From an uncultured Rubripirellula sp. (GTDB lineage: Bacteria > Planctomycetota > Planctomycetia > Pirellulales > Pirellulaceae): a DNA stretch of 64,000 nucleotides. Location of the stretch: positions 25,538-89,537 of the forward strand of contig CALJHC010000040.1 in assembly GCA_938075415.1 (NCBI GenBank), read 5' to 3'. The translations under genes were made by a program, and so were the position numbers. The notes beneath the pieces are model-generated. The model was not told the origin of the DNA and did no database searches. It was given only the letters and a program-made list of their open reading frames with translations. Within the stretch, counting starts at the first letter, position 1; each line of letters opens with the position of its first letter. Below are positions 35,840 to 44,162 of this stretch, in pieces.

Positions 35840-37113
35840 TTCTTGGTTTGTTGATCGTTGCAATGCTGGTGCTTCTGTTCTTGCGTGTGCCAGTCGCCAT
35901 TGGAATGCTGTTGCCGTGTCTTGCCTACGTCGCGTGGTCACCCGACATCACGCTTGGAGTTTCACTTCAGCAGACGGTTGGGTCGGTTGATTCATTCCCG
36001 TTGCTAGCCGTTCCGCTATTCATCATGACGGGCTATTTGAGTAACGCTGCTGGTCTCGCTGACCGACTGTTTCGCATGCTACTGACACTGTTCAAAAAGA
36101 TTCCTGGCAATCTTGGATTTGTAAATGTCTTCAGCAGCTTGATGTTTTCATGGATGAGCGGCGCGGCCATCGCCGATGCTGCGGGACTGGGTTCCGTCCT
36201 TGTGCCAGCGATGAAAAAACGCGGCTATGACGAAAAGTTTGCGCTCGGTCTCACTGGAGCATCCTCGCTCATCGGGCCAATCATGCCGCCGAGTATCCCT
36301 GCGATTGTCTACGCGGTCTCTGCCGGAGTCTCGGTTGGATCTTTGTTTTTTGCGGGAGTGCTTCCGGCACTGGTTCTGACATCAATTCTTTGTATTTTCG
36401 TTTATCGAGATGCTCTACGAAACCCACTCCGTGAGGAGGCACTTGCACAAGACATCCCTCTCTTCAAGGCGATCACTTCGGCGCTGCCAGTTCTATTGAC
36501 CCCTGTAATTATTCTTGGAGGAATTCTAGGCGGAATCTTCACACCAACCGAGGCAGCCGCCGCTGCGGTGATGTGGGTCCTGGTTTTGAGCTTCTTTTAC
36601 CAGTCACTTTCCTTCAAAGCATTTAGCGGAGTCTTGATTAAGACGGCCACCACCACCGGATCCATCATGCTAATTGTCGCGGCTGCCGGCCTGTTTGGCT
36701 GGGTTATCGCCCGTGAGCAAGGTCCTCAAGCGGTAACCGAGGCGATGCTGCAGTTCACAGACAATCCAATTGTTTTTCTGTTGCTGATCAATGTTGTCTT
36801 GCTGATTACCGGAATGATACTTGAGCCCGTTGCAGGGCTCTTGATCACCGTCCCCGTTCTTCTTCCCGCCGCAATCGAATTTGGAATTGATCCGCTGCAC
36901 CTCGGAATCGTCATGATTCTTAACCTGGTTCTCGGCTTGTTGACTCCCCCGGTAGGACTCGTGCTGTATGTGCTTAGCAGTGTCACGGGAAGCTCAGTTC
37001 AAACCGTTACACGTGGAACGATCCCGTTTCTGATTCCGTTGCTGATCACCTTGCTTCTCATCACATTCATTCCAGGATTCAGCCTTTGGTTGCCCGGGCT
37101 TCTCGCTAAATAG
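35836..37113 (+). CDS. TRAP transporter large permease (DctM family)
   Basis: The 425-residue channel subunit of the TRAP transporter, with about 12 helices. Family signatures include GVSLQQTVGSVDSFPLLAVP, LMFSWMSGAAIADAAGLGSV and GASSLIGPIMPPSIPAIVYA, plus LGLLTPPVGLVLYVLS near the C-terminus. It uses a sodium gradient to import the solute captured by the DctP protein. The gene starts inside the DctQ stop (ATGA). The PhyH gene follows 56 bases later on the same strand. Confidence 0.95.
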   Translation: MILGLLIVAMLVLLFLRVPVAIGMLLPCLAYVAWSPDITLGVSLQQTVGSVDSFPLLAVPLFIMTGYLSNAAGLADRLFRMLLTLFKKIPGNLGFVNVFSSLMFSWMSGAAIADAAGLGSVLVPAMKKRGYDEKFALGLTGASSLIGPIMPPSIPAIVYAVSAGVSVGSLFFAGVLPALVLTSILCIFVYRDALRNPLREEALAQDIPLFKAITSALPVLLTPVIILGGILGGIFTPTEAAAAAVMWVLVLSFFYQSLSFKAFSGVLIKTATTTGSIMLIVAAAGLFGWVIAREQGPQAVTEAMLQFTDNPIVFLLLINVVLLITGMILEPVAGLLITVPVLLPAAIEFGIDPLHLGIVMILNLVLGLLTPPVGLVLYVLSSVTGSSVQTVTRGTIPFLIPLLITLLLITFIPGFSLWLPGLLAK

Positions 37114-37169
37114 ATCAGCTTGCTGGGTGTGACATTCGGGCCCGGTGATAGGAAAATTCTCAGGGGAAA

Positions 37170-37931
37170 ATGATGTTAACTCGCTCAGAAATTGAACAAT
37201 ACAATCGCGACGGGTATGTGTCGCCTGACTTTTGTTTGGACGAAGCAACGCTTGACCAGATTCGTGAAGCTCACTCTCGGTTGGTCAGTCATCATCCTGA
37301 ATTCAGTGACTATTGTTCAGCGCTGCTGGCTTACGACACATGGTTCCTTTCGGTCGCTCGGCGACCTGAAATTCTCGATATGGTTGAGCAGGTCATTGGC
37401 AGCGATTTCGCGCTGTGGAACTGCAGTTTCTTTGCCAAGCCGGCAAAAGTGGGAACGCGAACTCCCTGGCATCAAGACGGCGAGTACTGGCCTATCGAAC
37501 CTCTGGCAACCTGTACGGTATGGATTGCGCTTGATGCATCCACAAAGGAAAATGGCTGTTTGCGAGTCATCCCCGGCTCACACAAGTCCAGGCAGCTAGC
37601 CAAGCACAATCGTAGTGATGCTTCTGACGTTGCCCTTAATCTGGAACTGGACGAAGCTGAGTTTGATGAATCAGAAGCTGTTGACATTACGCTAAAGCCA
37701 GGTGAAGTTTCACTTCATGATGTCTATCTCTACCATGGATCTGAACCCAACTTGTCGGATTATCCGCGTCGTGGCATGACTTTACGCTACATGCCAACCT
37801 CGTCAATCTATTGCCACAATGACGAAACCCGATTTGAACGAGAGGGACGCTTGGATATGTCGAACCGGACGATCTATCTAATGCGGGGCAATGACCAATC
37901 TGGCCGGAATGACTTTCGGATGCGTTATTAA
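37170..37931 (+). CDS. Phytanoyl-CoA dioxygenase (PhyH) family oxygenase
   Basis: A 253-residue Fe(II)/2-oxoglutarate dioxygenase. The metal triad is visible: H101-Q-D103 in WHQDGEYWPIEP and distal H189 in YLYHGSEPN, with a nearby Arg (YPRRGMTLRY) for 2-oxoglutarate. VWIALDASTKENGCLRVIPGSHK is a typical core. AGGGG lies just upstream of ATG 37170. It is the last gene after the three TRAP genes, so it probably hydroxylates or oxidises the imported compound. Ectoine and phosphonate are examples of TRAP or PhyH substrates elsewhere, but nothing here decides between them. No further pathway gene follows. Confidence 0.92.
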   Translation: MMLTRSEIEQYNRDGYVSPDFCLDEATLDQIREAHSRLVSHHPEFSDYCSALLAYDTWFLSVARRPEILDMVEQVIGSDFALWNCSFFAKPAKVGTRTPWHQDGEYWPIEPLATCTVWIALDASTKENGCLRVIPGSHKSRQLAKHNRSDASDVALNLELDEAEFDESEAVDITLKPGEVSLHDVYLYHGSEPNLSDYPRRGMTLRYMPTSSIYCHNDETRFEREGRLDMSNRTIYLMRGNDQSGRNDFRMRY

Positions 37932-38399
37932 CTGGCCTGCCAAAGTACGACCAAGCCCAGCGGCTCGACATTCGCATCCCTGACCTTCCGAAGGAGCTTG
38001 ATGCTAGGATTTTGCGTTGATGATCGGGGTATGATTAAAGTTGTCTTTGAACTGAAAAACCAGCTCAGGAATCCAAGGATCGTGCTGGAGGGCATTTTCA
38101 CGGTGGGTATTTCTCGCGTTCCCAAGACGAGGCGGTTTCATGGATTCTGCCTGTCATTCATGCCGTTTGTGGTGCCACATGGACGTTCCGGCAACCCGGT
38201 GCTTGATGAACAGAGCACTTTTCTTTGGAGAGGCGATCGATCGTCGCTGCACAGATCTACCATGGACTGAGGCGACGCGGGTCTGGTTGCCCATGCCCTC
38301 AGGCAGCACGCAAAGGCACCAGTCAAGGTTCCGTTTCGCGGAGGATGCAGTGGCTGCTTTGGCAGCACTGTTTTTATGAGGGTGGAATTTCGCGTCCGA
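37932..38399. other. Convergent intergenic region with terminator
   Basis: About 470 bases between the PhyH gene and the sulfatase-DUF1080 gene, which face each other. It contains the hairpin at 38348-38375. Frames here are overlapping and featureless. Confidence 0.5.
38348..38375 (+). terminator. Terminator-like hairpin between PhyH and sulfatase-fusion genes
   Basis: CAGTG-(G)-CTGC-TTTG-GCAG-CACTG and then five T. This is a nine-pair stem with one bulge and a T-run on the plus strand, about 415 bases after the PhyH stop and 25 bases before the end of the opposite gene. It could end the TRAP operon transcript before it runs antisense into the sulfatase gene. Confidence 0.5.
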
Positions 38400-41294
38400 T
38401 CAAAGCTCCCGGATGCGGACGTTTCGAAAGGCCACTTTGCACCCTTTGCCGTGATCCTGTAAAGCGATGACCCCCTTCCTTCGTGACAGTCGCTTGTCGT
38501 CGTCACTCACTTTAGAGAAAACCACGTCGTTAATCTTCTGGGTGAGCGTATTGCCTTGGGCAATAACCTCCATCGTATTCCAGCTTTCCTGCCGGAAGTG
38601 TGCGATGATCTCCTCATTGGTTGCAACTTGCTTGACAGACTTTTTTCCATCGACCGTGATCAAGACTTCCTGGCCCGCTGTGGCCATGAAAAAACGCGAC
38701 GCGTGCCCAGGGTCATCCTTCGCGAGCAGCGAGTGATGCCAGAGACCCATCTTATTCTGCGGCGCGACTTCGACCTGATACCCGAAAACCTGGTGGTTAC
38801 CTTGGTCATCACTACGAACTTGAACGCCGGAATTGCCAGACTCGTATTTGAATTCGAGACGAAGAACAAAGTCAGAGGGAGTGCCCCCACGCCAGATGAT
38901 CCAGTTCCGTGTCTGTTCCTTACCCGTGCAAGAAATCGCACCGTCCACAACTTCCCACGCGCCCTTGCGATGATCCCACTGGTCGAGGTTGATCCCGTTG
39001 AAAATGGGGATGAAACCGGTCTCGTCGCCTGCCGCCTCTTTCTTCTTGCCGGGTTCCGCCGAAAAGTTACCTGCTTCTGGAGTGAAGTCCCAAGGAATCG
39101 TTTTTAAGCCAAATTGTTCAAGAAAGGCTCCTGACGAGAAAGCGAGGAACAAGTTTTGATCACCGGCAACTTTCCGATGCCTTGCGTAGAGGCCCTGCAT
39201 GTGAGGAATGAGCGATTCTGCTTTTGGTCCCAGCAATTCGATGGCACGGCAGGCTCGTAGGGCTTCCCACCAGTGGTCGAGTCTGGTGTCCTTAGCGAGG
39301 ACTTGCAGAGCGCGGTCATGGTGTTGGGCCGAGTTTTCAGCAAGCCACGAAGCGGCTTCAATTCGGACATCGGTCGCAGTGTCAGCGAGGTGATCGGCGG
39401 CCAAAGTGTGGAGCGCGGAATCGTTGGGGAAATCGACCCGCATTCCGACCATCGCCCAATAGCGATCAGCGGCACTGGGGCTCTGGAGGGATTTCACCAA
39501 CGCGTCCCGATCTTTTTTGCCCACGACATCGGCGGTTTTCCAGGCGGCATCGAGATCAGGTGAGTGATTGGCGTTGCCTTTCAGGATGTCACCAATAGGC
39601 ATCTTCTCTGCATCGACGTAGTAACGCATCAGAGACTCCGGGAGCGCGCCAACATCACGAATCTCTGCGCGGGTTTTTACAAAGACTTCGCGGAGGCGTT
39701 TCAGTGCCGTCTGCTGCACCGGGCTCATTTTGCCGTCAAGAAGGTTCGCAATGTTATCAGGATCGGCGATGCAGTCATAAAATTCTTCGACCGGCTTGCT
39801 CGGTCCAGCATAGGCCCGCTGTGAAGCAGTAAGTGCTGAGAGATCAGTTTTCGCAGCACGATTGATCTCGGTCCTGATCTCGCCTAAATCGGAGAAGACA
39901 CTGGGCTGGTTGTAGGACAAATGGGGCATGTAATTCCTGACATAGAGGAACTGCTTGTCGCGAACGGATCTCGCCATCTCCATCGCTTCATCGACTCGAT
40001 CCCGCGTACCGTAAACCGTCTTCCTCTCGGTTTCTGAACCCGGGCCAAGGAATGGAATTCCCTGCATGTATTTGGGGATGGTTTGCCCGGTCAGATTGAG
40101 AACCGTTGGCGGAAAATCGACGAAGCTAACAAGTCGGTCCAGTCGAGTGCCTGGATTTGCGGGAGCAAGGTGCTGGTACTTTTTCGGAAAGCGGACCATG
40201 AGGGCAACGCGCATTCCTGAATCAAGAAGCAGCCGCTTATGACGTGGCATGCCGGATCCGTGATCGGAGTAGAAGAACACGATCGTGTCTTCGGCAAGCC
40301 CATCGTCATCCAATTGATCAAGGATACGCTTGACGTTCTGGTCCATGACTGAAACACAGTCATAGAACCTAGCGACGGTCTTACGTATGACCGGAGTGTC
40401 CGGGTAGTAAGCTGGCAGCGGAGCGTCTTGGGGAATGCTAATGTTTTGTTTGGTGAGGCGTGTCTGAATAGTTTTCTCAAAAACGGCATGAGGCCAGACC
40501 ATCGTGCGTGACTGATGTGTCGTCATATCGTTGAATATCGAGAAGAATCTCTGGCCAGGCTTGCGTTTTCTCCAATGTGCTTCGGAAGAAGAAACATTCC
40601 ACGACTCTGAGATCAGTCGATCGTTTTCCGCGCAGTTGTAATCGGTTTTAACGTTGTTCGACGTGAAGTAACCGGCTTTTCGAAGAAAGGAGGGGAAACC
40701 TTTCACACCGTTCGGAAGGTGATTCGAGGATCGCATCTGATTGGTCCCCATGCTCACGTTGTGCATCCCGGTGATGAGTGTTGACCGTGATGGTGAGCAC
40801 ACCGGCGACGCGGCAAAGGCGTTGGTATAAAGGATGCTCTCTTTTGAAAACGCGTCAAGGTTGGGTGTGCGTGCGAAATTGTCACCGTAGCATCCAAGTA
40901 CCGGACTCATGTCCTCCACAGTGATCCAGAGAATATTTGGCGGGTATTCTCCTTCATTGGTTGGCTCTGCGGTCGATTCAGTATTCAACGCCACCGTCGT
41001 TCGGTCGGTGACTTTGCCCTGAGCAACACACATGCCGGCAGACACATTTTTCGCCGTATTCCCTGATTTGCAACCCTTGTCGTCTTCAGCAGCAAGCAGG
41101 TGCAACGCGTTCCGGTCACCATCAACAAGGTTGCCGCCATTTTCCACATCCAAGCTGATGTAGGAGGTGCCGGTATCTGAGCGGATTAACTTCAAATCCA
41201 GCTGATGGTCAAGACAGTGATAGGTGTCCTGTGAGACTGCGATGTCGCATGACACCAGAATGGCAAGGCTATGTAGGATAATTTTAAGTCTCAT
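38400..41294 (-). CDS. Sulfatase - HEAT - DUF1080 (3-keto-disaccharide hydrolase-like) fusion
   Basis: A 964-residue secreted fusion. After a signal peptide (KIILHSLAILVSCDIAVS) comes a Cys-containing polar region of about 95 residues with no recognised domain. The sulfatase follows (about 118-560): NILWITVEDMSPVLGCYGD, C166-S-P-S-R then STLITGM (canonical motif), FFYSDHGSGMPRHKR. The DxD-type first site is E-D, as in heparan-type sulfatases. A helical HEAT-like stretch (about 570-745) precedes DUF1080 (about 765-964: FIPIFNGINLDQWDHRKGAWEVVDGAISC, SDFVLRLEFKYE, GYQVEVAPQNKMGLWHHSLL). A GTG at 41303 is an alternative start. It probably desulfates a glycan and cleaves or holds it with the tail. 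Confidence 0.92.
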   Translation of the reverse strand: MRLKIILHSLAILVSCDIAVSQDTYHCLDHQLDLKLIRSDTGTSYISLDVENGGNLVDGDRNALHLLAAEDDKGCKSGNTAKNVSAGMCVAQGKVTDRTTVALNTESTAEPTNEGEYPPNILWITVEDMSPVLGCYGDNFARTPNLDAFSKESILYTNAFAASPVCSPSRSTLITGMHNVSMGTNQMRSSNHLPNGVKGFPSFLRKAGYFTSNNVKTDYNCAENDRLISESWNVSSSEAHWRKRKPGQRFFSIFNDMTTHQSRTMVWPHAVFEKTIQTRLTKQNISIPQDAPLPAYYPDTPVIRKTVARFYDCVSVMDQNVKRILDQLDDDGLAEDTIVFFYSDHGSGMPRHKRLLLDSGMRVALMVRFPKKYQHLAPANPGTRLDRLVSFVDFPPTVLNLTGQTIPKYMQGIPFLGPGSETERKTVYGTRDRVDEAMEMARSVRDKQFLYVRNYMPHLSYNQPSVFSDLGEIRTEINRAAKTDLSALTASQRAYAGPSKPVEEFYDCIADPDNIANLLDGKMSPVQQTALKRLREVFVKTRAEIRDVGALPESLMRYYVDAEKMPIGDILKGNANHSPDLDAAWKTADVVGKKDRDALVKSLQSPSAADRYWAMVGMRVDFPNDSALHTLAADHLADTATDVRIEAASWLAENSAQHHDRALQVLAKDTRLDHWWEALRACRAIELLGPKAESLIPHMQGLYARHRKVAGDQNLFLAFSSGAFLEQFGLKTIPWDFTPEAGNFSAEPGKKKEAAGDETGFIPIFNGINLDQWDHRKGAWEVVDGAISCTGKEQTRNWIIWRGGTPSDFVLRLEFKYESGNSGVQVRSDDQGNHQVFGYQVEVAPQNKMGLWHHSLLAKDDPGHASRFFMATAGQEVLITVDGKKSVKQVATNEEIIAHFRQESWNTMEVIAQGNTLTQKINDVVFSKVSDDDKRLSRRKGVIALQDHGKGCKVAFRNVRIREL

Positions 41295-41702
41295 GTTCAG
41301 CACGCTCTTCAGGAGAGATGTGATGCGTGGTCCTCAGGGAAAGGACTCGATGCAATGATAGCAGGTCAACCAAAATACTGCGTCCAGACTAGCCATGCGG
41401 TGAAGAATCGTGACGGAGATGCGTTCCGGTTTTTCTCAACCCTAGAACACGATCTTGCAAATCAATGGTGACATGGTTGGCTGAAGATTCGGATCCTGTT
41501 AACGCTGAATTTCATGGAGAGTCTCGCGTTTTGCAGGATTGGCGACTAACGCCAGGTTTAGGCCTCCGAATCGATAACCGAATCCGTCCTTTGGTGTATC
41601 ATGACGCGCTTCTTTGTATGGATTCAACGCTGTGGCTTAAGTTCAATAGAAGCTACCATAAGTTCGTTGTGACTCAGGATGAGATTCGATTAGTAGGTGG
41701 AA
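41295..41702. other. Divergent intergenic region
   Basis: About 400 bases between the sulfatase-fusion and YaiI/YqxD genes. An 84-residue plus-strand frame at 41465-41719 overlaps the YaiI/YqxD start and has no recognisable family; I do not call it. Confidence 0.45.
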
Positions 41703-42167
41703 ATGAGAATTTGGATTGACGCGGATGCAGCACCGCGAGATGTGAAAGAGGTTGTTTTTCGTGCGGCACTCAGGCTGCGTGTAGACACGGTTTTGGTTGC
41801 CAATCAACGCATTGCGGTCCCTGCAAACGCCGCAACCGTTTCAATGGTGGTGGTACGTGAGGGTGCCGATGTAGCGGATCGACACATTGTAGAAAAGAGC
41901 GTGCCGGGTGACTTGGTCGTGACCGCTGATATTCCTCTCGCCGCTCTCTTGGTTGAGAAAAACGTCGATGTGATTGACCCCCGAGGAGAGGCATACGACG
42001 CCAGCAACATTGCCAGTCGCTTGTCGATGCGGAATTTCATGGATCATATGCGAGGTGCCGGGATGGCGACCGAGGGCAGTCGCCCGTATGGGGATCAAGA
42101 CAAAAAAGCATTCGCCAACACCTTCGATCGCTTGTTGACAAAGTTGCTGAAGCAAGCAGGTAAGTGA
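41703..42167 (+). CDS. YaiI/YqxD family protein (UPF0178, DUF188)
   Basis: A 154-residue cytoplasmic protein of a widely conserved family with a PIN-like fold. Signatures are MRIWIDADAAPRDVKEVVFR, LVANQRIAVP, VPGDLVVTADIPLAA and DPRGEAYDASNIASRLSMRNFMDHMR. The Asp residues in IDADA and VTADIPLA are the likely metal site; the function is unproven. ATG 41703 is preferred over GTG 41697 because TAGGTGG lies just upstream. It is a lone gene between a sulfatase and a metallophosphoesterase. Confidence 0.93.
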   Translation: MRIWIDADAAPRDVKEVVFRAALRLRVDTVLVANQRIAVPANAATVSMVVVREGADVADRHIVEKSVPGDLVVTADIPLAALLVEKNVDVIDPRGEAYDASNIASRLSMRNFMDHMRGAGMATEGSRPYGDQDKKAFANTFDRLLTKLLKQAGK

Positions 42168-42790
42168 TCTCGGAAATTCCTGCGACTTCACCCTCTCTGA
42201 TTTCGTTGAAGAAGGCGGTAGTACCCGGAGTCGTGCCTGCTGTCGTTCCATTTGAATTCCCCCTCCCAGAATGAAACCGACTAGTATTGGCTAAGGAACT
42301 TGTTTTACCCGCGCGTCGATCACTTAACGTGGACGCTGAATCCAAAGTATCTGAACGCTTCGGTGTTTGCCCTAGCCGTAGCGAAGAGCCGCTGAACCGT
42401 CTATTCTTTCCAGCGAGCACTGTGTTGGAATGAACCCGTTGATACTATCTCAGTTGACCATTGATGCCGTTTTGTGTCACGCTTTATTCGGCGTGTTTTT
42501 TTCCGACCCACGCCATGAATAAGACGCGGATCAGACTGAATGATTCAACCTTCAAAATCTCGGGCAAATCATCCGTTGGATTTTCACCCCTTGTCGCCTA
42601 TTCACGTACTGTGTGCCTTGTAGGTCATTGTCGATCTTGGGATGGTGTTGGAAGGCTTCGATGCGTCGTTGGGATTGGATGAGATCGATCAGACTTTTGT
42701 TGATTGAAGAAAAGAAGATTTTTCGATCCGGCCAGTTAATGCGTCGCCTTTCTAAATCTTGATTGACTACCCTTTTTTTGGTTGGATGAG
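42168..42790. other. Non-coding gap with terminator
   Basis: No supported gene in about 620 bases. It holds a terminator-like hairpin at 42478-42502, 310 bases after the YaiI/YqxD stop. Confidence 0.5.
42478..42502 (+). terminator. Terminator-like hairpin with seven T
   Basis: CACGC and GCGTG pair across an eight-base loop and are followed by seven T. The stem is short, so confidence is moderate. No gene ends close upstream. Confidence 0.45.
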
Positions 42791-43879
42791 ATGAGTAATT
42801 CCAAGAGATTACTATTATTCGCATTTCGGGCTGCATTGTTCGTCATGATTGTTGGTCATGCTGTTAACTCTTCGCAAATCGCTGTTGCTGGTGAACTGCA
42901 AGCCGCGCCAGTTGGAACGTTTTCGATCGTGATCATCCCCGACACCCAGCGTTACAGCGATGGTGGGACCAAGGCGTCCGGCAAAGAGGGCAGTGGGAAA
43001 GAGGTTTCCTTGACCAACGAAGTCTTCGAGTGCTGGACCGATTGGATCGCTAACAATTTGAAACGGCAACGCATTGCCTTTGTCAGTCATGTTGGGGACA
43101 TCGTTAATATTAATAATCGAGAGCAATGGGCGATTGCGCATCACTGCATGAACAAACTGCATGGCCGCGTCCCCTACGGCATCTCCGTTGGTAATCATGA
43201 CATGACCGCCGATGGTGATTCTTCGTTATTTCAGGAAGTATTCCCCAAGTCGCGTTTCGCCTCCTTTCACTGGTATGGCGGTTGTTTTGAAAAACCCTCA
43301 AATGACAACGCCGTCTCGGGTAACAACGCTAACAGCGTGCAATTGTTCGAAGCTGGTGAGATGAAATTTGTGGCATTGCATCTGGAATGTAATGCCCCTG
43401 ACAAAGTTCTGCAGTGGGCCAATTCGGTGCTGCGACGTCACAGTGACCGACATGCAATGGTCACAACTCACATGGGGCTTGGGCCACGTGACAAACCGAA
43501 AAATAGTCAAGACTATTTCGACGCACCCAAGGGTCGGATGACTTGGATAAAACGTCATGGAAAACAAGGGAATTCTGCGCAACAGATGTGGGAGAAATGC
43601 TTCAAACTGCACGATAATCTTTTTCTCGTTTGCTGTGGCGATCAAAGCCGCACGCAGGCCATGCGTCTGGAATCAGTTGGTAAGCACGGTAACACTGTCC
43701 ACGAAGTGTTGTCCGATTACGGATCGGGCGGAATTCGCGTGATGCGTTTTGTTCCGACAAAGAATCTAATCGAGGTTCGTACTTGGGATCCGATCAAGGG
43801 CGAATTGTGCGAATCAACGCAGATCGTGAAGGATCGCAAAGAGCACCAATTCACGCTCAGCTATGAAATGCGAAACTGA
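42791..43879 (+). CDS. Secreted calcineurin-like metallophosphoesterase
   Basis: A 362-residue secreted phosphoesterase. After a signal helix (LLLFAFRAALFVMIVGHAV) the metal-site motifs appear in order: IIPDTQRY, SHVGDIVN, SVGNHDM and TTHMG. The final motif, normally GH, reads CCGDQSR, so the last metal-proximal His is replaced by Asp. The family hydrolyses phosphate mono- or diesters; the altered motif makes the substrate uncertain. The frame extends to a TTG at 42782, but ATG 42791 is chosen. It is the only phosphatase among sulfatases here, so a joint role in phosphorus and sulfur release from polymers is a guess. Confidence 0.88.
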   Translation: MSNSKRLLLFAFRAALFVMIVGHAVNSSQIAVAGELQAAPVGTFSIVIIPDTQRYSDGGTKASGKEGSGKEVSLTNEVFECWTDWIANNLKRQRIAFVSHVGDIVNINNREQWAIAHHCMNKLHGRVPYGISVGNHDMTADGDSSLFQEVFPKSRFASFHWYGGCFEKPSNDNAVSGNNANSVQLFEAGEMKFVALHLECNAPDKVLQWANSVLRRHSDRHAMVTTHMGLGPRDKPKNSQDYFDAPKGRMTWIKRHGKQGNSAQQMWEKCFKLHDNLFLVCCGDQSRTQAMRLESVGKHGNTVHEVLSDYGSGGIRVMRFVPTKNLIEVRTWDPIKGELCESTQIVKDRKEHQFTLSYEMRN

Positions 43880-44162
43880 TTGCCACGACGAACAGAGCAT
43901 CTGCCTAAATTGGACTTGGAAGTGGCAGATTGCTTTGCCACCGTGGATCCTGAATTGAAATGCACGCCCGCCTTGATTTTTGGAGCAAGGGAACCTGAGC
44001 GACTTCGCACAGTTTTTTTAGTCGGGACGGCGGCATCCGTCGTTCAGGAGCCTTGTTTGCTTTCTCGAATCCTGCCCTTTCGCATCGAGATGACCAGTAA
44101 ACGTTATACTGCTGTCCGAGGTCATATTTCATCAACCACTTTTCAATTCGACGAGAGCGTTA

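Noticed and set aside
38225..38470. Short frame containing YEGGISRPIKAP, reminiscent of a sulfatase motif
   Set aside because: The similarity is only about ten residues, other sulfatase motifs are absent nearby, and the stretch is better explained by the terminator hairpin at 38348.
41465..41719. 84-residue frame upstream of the YaiI/YqxD gene
   Set aside because: It overlaps the YaiI/YqxD start and ribosome binding site and matches no family I recognise.
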